Assembly (NCBI GenBank): GCA_927910745.1
Contig: CAKMNX010000004.1
Span: 1-31,928 of the forward strand
DNA: 31,928 bases
Source: an uncultured Candidatus Saccharibacteria bacterium
GTDB lineage: Bacteria; Patescibacteriota; Saccharimonadia; Saccharimonadales; Saccharimonadaceae
Reading direction: 5' to 3'
The first letter of the stretch is position 1, and each line of letters opens with the position of its first letter. Below are positions 22,369 through 30,986 of this stretch, piece after piece. The notes below the pieces were generated by a model. That model ran no database searches and was not told the DNA's origin. It saw only the letters and a program-made list of their open reading frames with translations. Both the position numbers and the translations under genes were made by a program.

Positions 22369-23100
22369 TCACCGCTGATAGCGCTGCACAAACTGGCGCA
22401 GAATCTTGACTGGTTCAGTGACGGTTTGCCGGCGGGCATTGGCGATGAGGGTATCGGCTTCGTCCGGAGCACAGTAGCCAGCGTGGCGATAGATATCGAT
22501 ACGCAGAGCAAGGCTCTCCGGGTCGAGCTCGGGATGAAACTGCGTGGCATACACATTGCGCCCCACTCGCAGCATCTGCACGCACCTACGCGAGCGTGCT
22601 AAGACAGTACAGGCAGCCGGTGGCTCAAGCACCCCTTCTTTGTGCCCAACGAAGCCGTCGAAGGTAGTGGGTAAGCTAGCGAGGAGTGGGTCATCCCTAG
22701 CTGCTGGCGTGAGGGTGATCGGCACGGCACCAATTGCCTCACCATACGCAAAGCTCGGCGTACCACCCAGCGCCGACACCAGCGCGCCAACCCCCAGGCA
22801 GGCACCAAGAAATGGGATGTCGCGAGCAATAATCTCACGCAGGAGTGGCATCATCACGGCTTCGAATTCGCGCTGCTCGGCAGGCTTCTCAGCCGGAGCG
22901 TAGGCAAAGTTGGCTGGGCCACCACCCATCAGCACACCACTATAGGCACTAAGCGGCTGCGCGGGGCGCTGCCCTGCCTCGATGCGCACTCGCTCGAGGT
23001 CGGTTGGCGCAAGGCCACCAAAATGCAAGAATGCCTGATATTCGTTATCCGATGCCTCATCCTCCGGGCGCGACTGCAGTAGTACAAATGGTTTCGTCAT
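22369..23100 (-). CDS. Class I glutamine amidotransferase-like protein
   Basis: 243 residues. The catalytic Cys lies in FLGACLGVGALVSALGG (near residue 101; the GxCxG nucleophile elbow), and the His-Glu of the triad lie in ATQFHPELD. YSGVLMGGGPANFAY is the usual oxyanion-side loop. The whole protein is one GATase domain plus a helical C-terminal extension, as in stand-alone GMP-synthase-like amidotransferases, which deliver ammonia or act as gamma-glutamyl hydrolases. No synthetase partner is adjacent. TACACT and AAGGAG lie just before the ATG, so initiation could be either leaderless or with a ribosome binding site. Confidence 0.88.
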   Translation of the reverse strand: MTKPFVLLQSRPEDEASDNEYQAFLHFGGLAPTDLERVRIEAGQRPAQPLSAYSGVLMGGGPANFAYAPAEKPAEQREFEAVMMPLLREIIARDIPFLGACLGVGALVSALGGTPSFAYGEAIGAVPITLTPAARDDPLLASLPTTFDGFVGHKEGVLEPPAACTVLARSRRCVQMLRVGRNVYATQFHPELDPESLALRIDIYRHAGYCAPDEADTLIANARRQTVTEPVKILRQFVQRYQR

Positions 23101-23259
23101 ACTCCTTAGTGTAGCATGGCCTGGCGGTAGCTAATACCCCCTGCAGACATGTGCTATGGGGTATGGGGTATCTATTGTGAGGTCATCGCAAGAAGATACC
23201 ACTCACTTGCGGAATATCCTAGTAGCCAACGCCTCGCAAACGTGCACTCTCGCACCAAA

Positions 23260-23288
23260 AGAGCTGCTCCAATGTGCAGAGCAGCTCT
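23260..23288 (-). terminator. Terminator of the CsbD-like gene
   Basis: On the minus strand AGAGCTGCTC pairs with GAGCAGCTCT (10 bp, 9-nt loop), followed by TTTTGG, just after the stop of the gene ending at 23311. Confidence 0.75.
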
Positions 23289-23310
23289 CGTAGCTATCAA
23301 GAGGCGGGGG

Positions 23311-23526
23311 TTATTTATCCATCTTGCCTTTTACGTAGCCCTTGGTTTCGTGAGCTTTGTTCTCGATGTCGTTCGCCTTGTCTTTCACAGTATCAACGGC
23401 GTTTTGCGCAGCATCTTTGGCCTTCTCGGCTACTTCTTCGGCTTTGTCTTTTGCGTCACTGGCTGCTGCTTTGACCTTAGCTTGTGCATCATCGGCTTTG
23501 GCTTTGATATCATCGGTAAGTCCCAT
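23311..23526 (-). CDS. CsbD/LEA-like amphipathic helix protein
   Basis: 71 residues made almost wholly of Ala, Lys, Asp and Glu in an 11-residue-like pattern (KAKADDAQAKVKAAASDAKDK, AEEVAEKAKDAAQNAVDTVKD). There is no hydrophobic core, Trp or Cys. Such proteins resemble CsbD-type and late-embryogenesis-abundant stress proteins that fold on drying or on membranes. The start at 23526 has GGAGGATC upstream, and a terminator lies at 23260-23288. It stands alone between the amidotransferase and a membrane protein. Composition-based similarity is weak evidence for a precise family. Confidence 0.75.
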   Translation of the reverse strand: MGLTDDIKAKADDAQAKVKAAASDAKDKAEEVAEKAKDAAQNAVDTVKDKANDIENKAHETKGYVKGKMDK

Positions 23527-23704
23527 GTGAGATCCTCCATGGTTAGTGTTGGTACTGTCTTATTATAGCAATGTTGGGCGATAATAGCGAGCCACCTACT
23601 AGCGAAAAGGGAGCTGCTATAGCCGTATACCTCCATTCTATGGGTAATACTCCTGTTATCTACGTCTTTATTGATAAAGCACAGAGATTCGCTATCGTGG
23701 TAAT

Positions 23705-24508
23705 CTATTTACTCGCCGCATCGCTTGAGCCGCTCAGGTATTCTTCTGCATCGCGAATAAGGAAAAGGCTGACGTCGTCGCGGGTTTTGCCGGCCTTATG
23801 GAAGGGCGTGCTGATGACATGGATGAGGATGATCATATACACCAAGATGAAGCTAATCAGCCCCACCACCGTCAGGCTGGCGACAAATGGGTCGATGTTG
23901 GTAATAAGCAAGAGACCAAGCAATGCCACCACAATAGAGCGCGCCAAGATAGATGCCGAGGGAATAAAGCGGATCCGCTGAATGTAGTCTACCCGATGGC
24001 GGTGGCGGAGCAGTACCGTCTGCTGCTGCTTGAGCTTGACGATGAAGTTGGGCGGCACATTGCCCTGCTCCATCGTGGCAAAATACGGCGTCAAGCCCCG
24101 AATATCCTGCCGGGCGTCGTAGGCCGAGTGGCGCACATCGCTCGAAAACCCTTGGGCCACAGCATGCAGCTGGCGCCGGAAGCCATCGAGATCAAACACC
24201 GGATAGCTCTGATGAATCGCCGCGGCGTCATCATACATATCTTCTAGTAGCGCTGCAAACTCCGCTGGGATCCGCTCCGATTCTTTGTAGTCTGCAATCG
24301 TAGCCGAGAGCAAAAAACCAATCACAAAGGTCACGCTAGATATGACACTATTGTGCAATGAGCTCTGCTCAATCGGCTCCCACCCCAGGCGATGCAGGAC
24401 GAACTTCACGCTCACCACCACTGTCGCCACTACCAGCGCCTGCCAAAAAATCCGCAGGAGTTTGCCCTGCTGCTTGATCTGTTTTATCTGTTTGATTGGT
24501 CGATTCAT
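23705..24508 (-). CDS. Bestrophin-like / DUF4239-type membrane protein
   Basis: 267 residues with four hydrophobic segments in two pairs: ALVVATVVVSVKFVLHRL and SVTFVIGFLLSATIADY near the N-terminus, SIVVALLGLLLITNI and LTVVGLISFILVYMIILIHVI near the C-terminus. Between them is a cytoplasmic helical domain of about 120 residues with ESERIPAEFAALLEDMYDDA. This layout and the GFLLSATIADYKESERIP segment resemble bestrophin-like channels or DUF4239 proteins. Function is unknown. A TATAAT box (24523-24518) lies 9 nt before the ATG. The C-terminus is Ser/Ala-rich. Confidence 0.65.
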   Translation of the reverse strand: MNRPIKQIKQIKQQGKLLRIFWQALVVATVVVSVKFVLHRLGWEPIEQSSLHNSVISSVTFVIGFLLSATIADYKESERIPAEFAALLEDMYDDAAAIHQSYPVFDLDGFRRQLHAVAQGFSSDVRHSAYDARQDIRGLTPYFATMEQGNVPPNFIVKLKQQQTVLLRHRHRVDYIQRIRFIPSASILARSIVVALLGLLLITNIDPFVASLTVVGLISFILVYMIILIHVISTPFHKAGKTRDDVSLFLIRDAEEYLSGSSDAASK

Positions 24509-24517
24509 AATTTTTCT

Positions 24518-24523
24518 ATTATA
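24518..24523 (-). promoter_or_regulatory. -10 box of the bestrophin-like gene
   Basis: TATAAT on the minus strand, 9 nt before the ATG at 24508, leaving a leader of only a few bases. Confidence 0.55.
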
Positions 24524-24635
24524 CCGTATGAAGCGCAGAAGGCAATTATTTTACCCTGTTGTGTATGCAATATCGACTAGGCGCTTAGCTATATCACTGG
24601 ATAGGAGATATGATATACCCACGCCCCTATTGCCC

Positions 24636-25205
24636 TTATAGGTCACCTCTATGACGCGGCGCAAGCTCCTCCACCGAGGCAACATCGCGTAGCCACGGGA
24701 AGTGCCGCAGTAGCACCGCCGATTGCACAAGCTCCTGCCAGGAGATCGCTCGAGTGGTAATCCGCTCGCCCGCATCACAGCGCGGTGGCATGTGGTGCAC
24801 TGGTTGCTGGGCTAATATGAGATACTCAAACCATTCCATCTTTGTTTCGGGCTGCACCACTTCCAGTAGCTGCCAGTTGGCAAACTCCCAGCCTGTCTCC
24901 TCGCGCAGTTCGCGCTGGGCTGCTGCAATGATGGTCGCATCCTCGGGGTCAACCCGCCCGGCTGGCAGGTGGCCACGCCGCACGATGCCGCCTGGCTGCT
25001 CTTCATCATTCACCAGCACCTTGCCCGCATCATCGACCGCAATGATGAATACTGTGTCGGGCCGGCGCACCATCTCGAAGGTCGCCACCGAGCCATCATA
25101 CAGCCGCTGTGGCCACTGATAAACACTAAATATCTCACCCGCAAAGACACACTGTGCCTCGAGCGGAATCATCCGAGCATGGGGTGGAATGGTACGTTGT
25201 GTCAT
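24636..25205 (-). CDS. Nudix hydrolase, ADP-ribose pyrophosphatase-like
   Basis: 189 residues. The Nudix box is LPAGRVDPEDATIIAAA followed by QRELREETGW. The metal-binding REx2EE core is intact, while the first part differs from the consensus: the G-x5-E position holds Asp and one residue is inserted before REL. An N-terminal strand region (FSVYQWPQRLYDGSVATFEMVRRPDTV) matches the ADP-ribose/GDP-mannose pyrophosphatase subfamily. The substrate is probably a nucleoside diphosphate sugar. TACAAT (25217-25212) lies 6 nt before the ATG. It is divergent from hpt, with about 100 nt between the two starts. Confidence 0.88.
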   Translation of the reverse strand: MTQRTIPPHARMIPLEAQCVFAGEIFSVYQWPQRLYDGSVATFEMVRRPDTVFIIAVDDAGKVLVNDEEQPGGIVRRGHLPAGRVDPEDATIIAAAQRELREETGWEFANWQLLEVVQPETKMEWFEYLILAQQPVHHMPPRCDAGERITTRAISWQELVQSAVLLRHFPWLRDVASVEELAPRHRGDL

Positions 25206-25211
25206 GATGGC

Positions 25212-25217
25212 ATTGTA
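25212..25217 (-). promoter_or_regulatory. -10 box of the Nudix gene
   Basis: TACAAT on the minus strand, 6 nt before the ATG at 25205. Confidence 0.55.
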
Positions 25218-25292
25218 GCATTGTTCGCGCCTTCACGCATTTCTCACTGCACATCATCTTCCAAAAAATTCGCCCCTGCACCCCATATCTGC

Positions 25293-25298
25293 TACAAT
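25293..25298 (+). promoter_or_regulatory. -10 box of hpt
   Basis: TACAAT, 7 nt before the ATG at 25306; a weak -35 (TTCGCC) lies 18 nt upstream. Confidence 0.6.
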
Positions 25299-25305
25299 AA
25301 TCCTT

Positions 25306-25842
25306 ATGCATAATGATATCGAAACAATCCTCTTTACCAAAGATGACATTGCGCGTGCTGTGGCGCGTCTGGGCGAGCAGCTGAGCCAGGAATATGCCGA
25401 TAAAAACCCACTGGTGGTGGGTATTCTGCGCGGGGCAGCGCCCTTTATGATCGACCTGGTGCGGGCGATGGACTGCATGCTGGAAATCGACTTTATGGAT
25501 GTCTCGAGCTATGGCGATGAGCTAACCTCCACCGGCAATGTGCGCATCCTCAAGGACCTCGACACAGACGTGGCTGGCCGGCATGTGCTGCTGGTGGAAG
25601 ACATTGTAGATACGGGCCACACTGCCCAGGCGCTGTTTGATTTATTTGCGGGGCGCCAGACAGCCAGCACTAAGCTCTGCACCCTGCTAGATAAGCCCGA
25701 GCGCCGCACGGTGGATGTGCAGGCAGACTATATCGGCATCCCCACCCCCAATGAATTCGTGGTGGGCTACGGCCTAGACTACCGCCAGCACTACCGCAAC
25801 CTGCCGTATATTGGTGTGTTGAAGCCGGCGGTGTATCAGTAA
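25306..25842 (+). CDS. hpt: Hypoxanthine phosphoribosyltransferase
   Basis: 178 residues. The PRPP-binding signature VLLVEDIVDTGHTAQAL is plain, with VVGILRGAAPFMIDLVRAM at the pyrophosphate loop, DVSSYGDELTSTGNVRILKDL as flexible loop, LLDKPERRTVDVQADYIGIPTPNEFVVGYGLDY as the purine-binding C-terminal part. It salvages hypoxanthine or guanine to IMP or GMP, which fits a host-dependent organism short of purine synthesis. A TACAAT box 7 nt upstream points to a leaderless mRNA. A strong hairpin at 25869-25898 ends the gene. Confidence 0.95.
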   Translation: MHNDIETILFTKDDIARAVARLGEQLSQEYADKNPLVVGILRGAAPFMIDLVRAMDCMLEIDFMDVSSYGDELTSTGNVRILKDLDTDVAGRHVLLVEDIVDTGHTAQALFDLFAGRQTASTKLCTLLDKPERRTVDVQADYIGIPTPNEFVVGYGLDYRQHYRNLPYIGVLKPAVYQ

Positions 25843-25868
25843 GAGTGCCCAACACCTAGCGCACCCAA

Positions 25869-25898
25869 CAACCCCACACTATCGCTAGTGTGGGGTTG
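25869..25898. terminator. Terminator between hpt and lectin A
   Basis: A perfect 13-bp stem, CAACCCCACACTA (25869-25881) / TAGTGTGGGGTTG (25886-25898), with a TCGC loop. It serves the convergent genes; T-runs are poor on both sides. Confidence 0.75.
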
Positions 25899-25922
25899 CT
25901 TATGTATACTGCGGGGTGCGGC

Positions 25923-26806
25923 TTAGTTGTCGAACGTCGCGACAATATTCATATGACCAGTTGAGGTGCCGTCAGGGTTATTTACCCAGTTACTGACAAA
26001 CATCCAACCATAGGTTGCCGAAATGTGGCGCCGCTTGTTTGGGTTATAGCCTGGATCCCAATGTGTTTCACTAACATCGTTCATGGTGCGATCAGCCACA
26101 GTCATCCGCATGCCACCTCTGTCTTGTGACTTGGTCGTAACGCGGCGTGAGGCCTGGAACCACTCTGGTGCTGGCTGAGCCTTGGCGCGCTTGTCCCACC
26201 AGTGCTGGCCGGGTTGGTTGATCTTGGTACCGCGGCGTGGCAACGTCCAGTACCAGCTAGATGCCCACACAGCCTTGTTGTTCTTGTCGTACACGACGAT
26301 ATTGCGGTCATTCTGGAAGGCCAGACGTGCGCCCTTGCCCTGGGTATTGGATGACCACTGGGCAGCGCCGGTGTGGCTATAGAGTACTAAGTTACCATCC
26401 TTTTGGAAGGTGAGAATGAATTCGCGGCCACCGCTGGTTTTGCCCGTCGTCAGGCAGAAGTTGTTTGGCGTAAAGTTGACGGTCTTGTTGCCCCATTCGA
26501 AAATACTAGTGCGTTCATACACGGCCTTCGTCTTTTTATCATAATACTCGCCGCCGCTTAGCGTCCAGTGGTAGGTATCGTAGAATTCGTTCTTGGGGCC
26601 ACCCGCAGCACCTAGGCCACGACCGTCCTCGGTTGTCTTCCGTACTCGTATGAGTTCATGCTTTTGACCCGGCCGATCATTGCACTACACGTATTGCGAG
26701 CATCATTGATCTCGCGCTGGGTTGCACCAGCTTGTGCACCACCAAAGCACACCAATGCAGCCGCCACTGCCGCGCCGGCCAGCGGGTAGATTGCTAACTT
26801 TTTCAT
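25923..26806 (-). pseudogene. Secreted B-lectin A, frameshifted (about 294 aa if repaired)
   Basis: The start (ATG 26806, AAGGAG 8 nt upstream) encodes a signal peptide (MKKLAIYPLAGAAVAAALVC, cleaved near QAGA) and the first 60 or so residues. Then the frame breaks between 26641 and 26642 and continues in another frame to 25923. Adding one base there turns EYG into EYWK, which matches YWK in the intact paralogue (27065-27925), and gives a full protein of similar length. The continued part has DGRGLGAAGGPKNEFYDTYHW, two QxDxNxVxY mannose-binding motifs (QKDGNLVLY, QNDRNIVVY) and the same C-terminal domain ending FDN. A one-base sequencing error and a real inactivation are both possible. Confidence 0.85.
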
Positions 26807-26994
26807 TGTCATCACTCCTTTGTAGAGAAGAGTTAGGCTAATATATATGCTTGATTATAGCCAATGCATATAAAACAAAAAGACACAATCGATGCATAAT
26901 TGACAACTATCTGAGATACCTCTGTTTCTCTACACACAAGAATACCACACTCCCCCACCTCTCATCTCTGATTTAAACCATCCACCTACCAAAA

Positions 26995-27019
26995 CCCCGC
27001 ACCATCATCTGATGCGGGG
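26995..27019 (-). terminator. Terminator of lectin B
   Basis: On the minus strand CCCCGCA pairs with TGCGGGG (7 bp, 11-nt loop) followed by TTTT, about 45 nt after the lectin B stop. Confidence 0.8.
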
Positions 27020-27064
27020 CTGGCGAACCAAGCGAGCTATTGACCCACTGGCGACGGGCGTGAC

Positions 27065-27925
27065 TTAGTTGTCGAACGTCCCAACGATGTTGACGTGGTT
27101 TCGTATGCCATCACCTCGTGCTTCGTTGGTTACCACTACCGAGCCATAGGTAGCGCGCTGTGGGTACTGTGGCGAGGCCCAGTTGGTCTCGGGGATACCC
27201 TCGATGGTGCGGTCGGTCGCCCGCAGAGTGAGCACGCCAGTGTCTTGTGGCTTGGTTGTGGTGCGGCGTGTGGCGTGGAACCACTCTGGTGTTTGCTGCG
27301 CCTTGGCATAGCCGTGCCACCAGCGCTGACCAGGCTGAGCAATCTTAGCACCGCGGCGTGGCGTGCTCCACTGCCAGCTGGATGCCCAAATGGCTTTGTT
27401 GTTCTTGTCGTACACGACGATGTTGCGATCGCCCTGGAAGGCCAGGCGTGCACCCTTGCCCTGTGTGTTGGATGCCCACTGGGCCGTGCCAGTGTGGCTG
27501 TAGAGCACGAGGTTGCCATCCTTTTGGAAGGTAAGAAGGAGCTCGCGGCCACCCGTCGTCTTGCCACTGCTCAAGCAGAAGTTGCCTGGCGCAAAGTTGA
27601 CTGTCTTGCTACCCCAGACAAAGCGTCCGCTATTGGCGAAGGCTTCGTTGGATGCCCAGTCGTATACCTCTGTGCCGGCCACCACCCAGCCGTGCTGCTG
27701 GCGGAAGCTGTTGGTTGCGTCGGCGCTGTGGTCCTCTGGATAGCCCTCGGGCATCTTCCAGTAGGCATATGCATTGGCCGCCTTGACTTGGCCTACCACT
27801 GTGCTGCACGCTGCACGCGCTGCACTCAGCTCTTGGTCGGTCGCATGGGCTGGTGCACCACTCAGGCACACCATGGCTGCGGCTACTGCCACGCCTGCCA
27901 GCGAATAGTTAATTAACTTCGTCAT
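27065..27925 (-). CDS. Secreted B-lectin B (bulb-type mannose-binding domain)
   Basis: 286 residues. A signal peptide (MTKLINYSLAGVAVAAAMVC, cleaved after APAHA) precedes a domain with one Cys (AACSTVVG) and a second (NFCLSSG), which may form a disulfide. Residues of about 125-185 form the B-lectin repeat with two exact QxDxNxVxY motifs (QKDGNLVLY and QGDRNIVVY), known to bind mannose in plant and bacterial lectins. The C-terminal third (TTTKPQDTGVLTLRATDRT to the FDN end) has no known family. GGAGGGTGT precedes the ATG. The protein has no anchor, so it is probably released or bound to the surface by its lectin domain. It is the intact member of a tandem pair. Confidence 0.9.
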   Translation of the reverse strand: MTKLINYSLAGVAVAAAMVCLSGAPAHATDQELSAARAACSTVVGQVKAANAYAYWKMPEGYPEDHSADATNSFRQQHGWVVAGTEVYDWASNEAFANSGRFVWGSKTVNFAPGNFCLSSGKTTGGRELLLTFQKDGNLVLYSHTGTAQWASNTQGKGARLAFQGDRNIVVYDKNNKAIWASSWQWSTPRRGAKIAQPGQRWWHGYAKAQQTPEWFHATRRTTTKPQDTGVLTLRATDRTIEGIPETNWASPQYPQRATYGSVVVTNEARGDGIRNHVNIVGTFDN

Positions 27926-27958
27926 ACACCCTCCTTCGTGTTAGGTTGTTGTGCCTCT

Positions 27959-27964
27959 AGTATA
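27959..27964 (-). promoter_or_regulatory. -10 box of lectin B
   Basis: TATACT on the minus strand, about 33 nt before the ATG, leaving a leader with a ribosome binding site. Confidence 0.55.
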
Positions 27965-28158
27965 CCCCACTACCCTCTGCTGCAATAGCCCAAAAGACCA
28001 CCCCTTATTACCCCATCTCTGTAGCGGTGTAAAAACCACATCGTGCTGTGGAAATCGCGTGGATAACTGCCCACACTGCGAGAATATACAGTGCTCTCTC
28101 GCCCTGGCAAAAAATATGCATTATGCAGCGAGTCTTGCAAGATTATGGGCCTAACCCC

Positions 28159-28202
28159 TTGCAAAAAAACTAACCATAAGCGTTATAATCATGCTCATAA
28201 CG
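28159..28202 (+). promoter_or_regulatory. Promoter of the GH16 gene with overlapping inverted repeat
   Basis: TTGCAA (28159-28164) and TATAAT (28184-28189), spacer 19 (18 if TGCAAA is used). CGTTAT (28181-28186) and ATAACG (28197-28202) form an inverted repeat across the -10 and start region, an operator-like arrangement. The rest of 27926-28233 holds the divergent lectin B promoter and no gene. Confidence 0.65.
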
Positions 28203-28233
28203 TTTTTAGACAAAAACAGGGGGGGACAAAACG

Positions 28234-30930
28234 GTGATAAAAAAAGCAATTATTGTGCTTGCGGCACTTGGTAGTGTTGTGTTGCTTGCACTTCTCTATC
28301 ATGGCACGACGCATGCCGACCAATGGGGTATGGTGTGGCACGACGAGTTTACTGGCTCGGCTGTGTCTGGTGAGTGGGACATACTAAAGCAAAATACTGA
28401 CAACTTGCGCAATACCCACCTCGCCTACAGCCCGAATAATCTCAAGGTTGCCAACAGCCATCTCGAGATTACCACGCAGCGCCACTGCGTGAGCAATTTG
28501 AACGAGCCGCTTACCAGTGCCAACATGAGTGAGCAGCCCTGCCCGAGCGGCACCACAACGCGCTACCTTAGTGGACGGGTCAAAAACAAGGGCAAGGTTG
28601 TGGACGGCACGAAGCCATTCCGAGCCGAGATTCGGGCGAAGTTTAATTGGAATGGCAAGCGTGGCACACGGCCATCGCTGTGGATGGTAAGTGGCAATAC
28701 CCTACAAAACTGCAACGACAACCCCAAGGCCAACGACCCATATGGCGAGCTAGACATCATCGAGTGGTACTCATCCACACCAAATTACGCGTGGTCTACC
28801 ACACACATGTCGTGCTACCACCACGGTGTCGATGCCAAGTGGAAGACTGGCTGGCGGACGCGTGCCCTATCGCACAGTGGCGAGCACTATGCCGGTGCGC
28901 GGCCAGGCTCGTTTGCATACGAGTGGCACACCTGGGCAGTTGAGTATGATGGTACGACGGTCAAGTACTTTGTAGACGACGAGCCCATCAAGGTATATCG
29001 CTACCATGTGAGCCCTACCGACGATGGCAACATCCTCCCCAGGACGGATGCCGAACCACTGACGAAGGTCGCCAGCCAAGAGAATATCAATGGTGCATTC
29101 CACCGCGGCTGGCAATTCATCCTCAACGACTACGTCGAGATTAGCAAAAACCTCAGCCCTATCGACCCATCCGATCCATTCCCCACGCAGACGATGCTGA
29201 TCGACTATGTGCGCGTCTTCCAAAAGGGTGCGGGCACGCAGCCACCCGAGACGCCAGTGCCAGCAACCGGCACGAAATGGGCCAAGCATGATGCCGCGGG
29301 CGACCGCAAATGGTCTGCCCTTGCCAGCTCGGCTGATGGCAGCAAACTGGCAGCTGCCGCCTGGGGTGGCACAATCCATACCTCGCGCGATGGCGGTGCA
29401 ACGTGGACGGAGCAGCCAAAGTCTGAGGTGCGCAACTGGGTGAGCATCGCAAGCTCGGCCGATGGGAGCAAGATTGCGGCACTCTACGACTGGGGCGGCT
29501 ACATCATGACATCGCAAGACGGCGGTGCAACGTGGCACAAGCACGCGATGAGTGGGTCGATCAACTGGATGTCGATCGCCAGCTCGGCTGATGGTAATAA
29601 GCTGGTGGCTGTCGCCAAGGATCACGTTATCTACACCTCGCGCGATGGCGGTGCAACGTGGACGGAGCAGCCAAAGTCGGGCAGCCGCAAATGGCGCGCC
29701 GTCACAAGCTCGGCTGATGGCAATAAACTAGCTGCAGTCGTCGAAGGCGGTGCTATCTATACCTCCTCAGACGGCGGCAAGACCTGGACAGAACGCGCCC
29801 AAGCTGGCAACCGCACCTGGACATCAATTGCCAGCTCGCCCGATGGCACAAAGCTCGTCGCAACAGCTGCTGGCGGTAACGTCTACATCTCGACCAATGG
29901 TGGCGCGACGTGGACGGAACGCAGCGTGGACGGCCGGCACAACTGGACAGCAGCAACCATCTCGGCCGATGGCGGCACCCTCGCTGCAACAGCTGGCGGT
30001 GGTGGTTATATCTACGTATCGACCGACGGCGGCGCAACGTGGGTGGCTCAGACGTCGCCTGGCGTGCCCAACTGGTCGGCTCTTGCCAGCTCGACCGATG
30101 GGAGCAAGCTGGTGGCTGCTGCCTACGGTGGCATGATATATACCACCACTCCACCGGTAGATGATCGCACACTGGCCGCTGCCGAAGCTGCTGTGGCCCG
30201 AGCCGAAGCCAGCAAGAGCCCTGTAGACATTGCTGCTGCCCAAGCTCACATTGCCGCCGTCAAGGATGCACGCAAACAAGCCGCCCTCCAGGCTCGGCTT
30301 AACGCCATCACATCGGCCCCATCAGCTCCATCCACACCAACGCCCAAGCAACCAAAGAATCCAACCAACTCAACTACCATTACCCAGCCACACGGCGGTG
30401 CGGTATCGCTCGCTACGGCCGGCAAACCGTGCAGCCACATTGCCTCAGCCGAGCCGGCAACCGCCCCCGCACAGTACCAAGGCCGGGTTCTGCGTAACAG
30501 CGTGCGCTTCACCATCACCTGTGCTGGGCAGACCACTCACACTGGCTACACCACCCATGTAGCACTCACACTCAGCACGCACTACCGCGACCCAAGCCGC
30601 CTCACCGTGCTCAAGCTGGCCAAAGGTGGCTCAGTCATCGAAGACATCACAAGCCGGATCAACTTTGGCACAAACCCGAGCGGCACACGCACAACAATTG
30701 CCTACGACGTAACCGACGGCGACTTTGGTGACGAAGATGGCACTGCCAACGGCACGATCCTCGACCCCATCGCCATCTACGAAGATACATCGCACACCGG
30801 CTCTACCAGCAACTCATCGCGGCCTAGTGGCCTCCTTGCCAACACTGGCGACAGCCTCCTCCCCATCGCCCTCGCTGCAATTACACTGGGCAGCGGCGGG
30901 GTGTGGATGCTCCGCAGGCGGCGCTCGTAG
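28234..30930 (+). CDS. Surface GH16 glycosidase with Asp-box propeller and LANTG anchor
   Basis: 898 residues; GTG start at 28234 with a G-rich ribosome binding site. Order: signal peptide or N-terminal anchor (1-28); a GH16 domain (about 30-335) with the catalytic GELDIIEW (ExDxxE near residues 172-177), WGMVWHDEF at the start and VEYDGTTVKYFVDDE later; seven repeats of about 42 residues (358-640), six of them with the Asp-box SxDGGxTW, likely a seven-bladed beta-propeller; an Ala-rich helix (645-690); a Pro-rich linker; a Cys-containing domain with the choice-of-anchor U pattern (DGDFGDEDGTANGTILDPIAIY); and LANTGDS (near 868), a TM helix and RRRRS. GH16 enzymes cut beta-1,3/1,4-glucans or related polymers. 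It is probably sortase-anchored. Confidence 0.88.
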   Translation: MIKKAIIVLAALGSVVLLALLYHGTTHADQWGMVWHDEFTGSAVSGEWDILKQNTDNLRNTHLAYSPNNLKVANSHLEITTQRHCVSNLNEPLTSANMSEQPCPSGTTTRYLSGRVKNKGKVVDGTKPFRAEIRAKFNWNGKRGTRPSLWMVSGNTLQNCNDNPKANDPYGELDIIEWYSSTPNYAWSTTHMSCYHHGVDAKWKTGWRTRALSHSGEHYAGARPGSFAYEWHTWAVEYDGTTVKYFVDDEPIKVYRYHVSPTDDGNILPRTDAEPLTKVASQENINGAFHRGWQFILNDYVEISKNLSPIDPSDPFPTQTMLIDYVRVFQKGAGTQPPETPVPATGTKWAKHDAAGDRKWSALASSADGSKLAAAAWGGTIHTSRDGGATWTEQPKSEVRNWVSIASSADGSKIAALYDWGGYIMTSQDGGATWHKHAMSGSINWMSIASSADGNKLVAVAKDHVIYTSRDGGATWTEQPKSGSRKWRAVTSSADGNKLAAVVEGGAIYTSSDGGKTWTERAQAGNRTWTSIASSPDGTKLVATAAGGNVYISTNGGATWTERSVDGRHNWTAATISADGGTLAATAGGGGYIYVSTDGGATWVAQTSPGVPNWSALASSTDGSKLVAAAYGGMIYTTTPPVDDRTLAAAEAAVARAEASKSPVDIAAAQAHIAAVKDARKQAALQARLNAITSAPSAPSTPTPKQPKNPTNSTTITQPHGGAVSLATAGKPCSHIASAEPATAPAQYQGRVLRNSVRFTITCAGQTTHTGYTTHVALTLSTHYRDPSRLTVLKLAKGGSVIEDITSRINFGTNPSGTRTTIAYDVTDGDFGDEDGTANGTILDPIAIYEDTSHTGSTSNSSRPSGLLANTGDSLLPIALAAITLGSGGVWMLRRRRS

Positions 30931-30958
30931 CGCACTACTACCCCGCACAGGTACACCT

Positions 30959-30986
30959 CGGCTTGGATACTATGCTATCCAAGCCG
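30959..30986 (+). terminator. Terminator of the GH16 gene
   Basis: CGGCTTGGATA (30959-30969) and TATCCAAGCCG (30976-30986) form an 11-bp stem followed by ATTTCTTTT. Confidence 0.9.

Noticed and set aside
27095..27916. 273-codon plus-strand frame opposite lectin B
   Set aside because: Antisense to an intact secreted lectin; Cys/Trp/Gly-rich shadow composition.
28867..29625. 252-codon minus-strand frame opposite the GH16 gene
   Set aside because: It mirrors the GH16 and repeat region and repeats with it; no start site or family.
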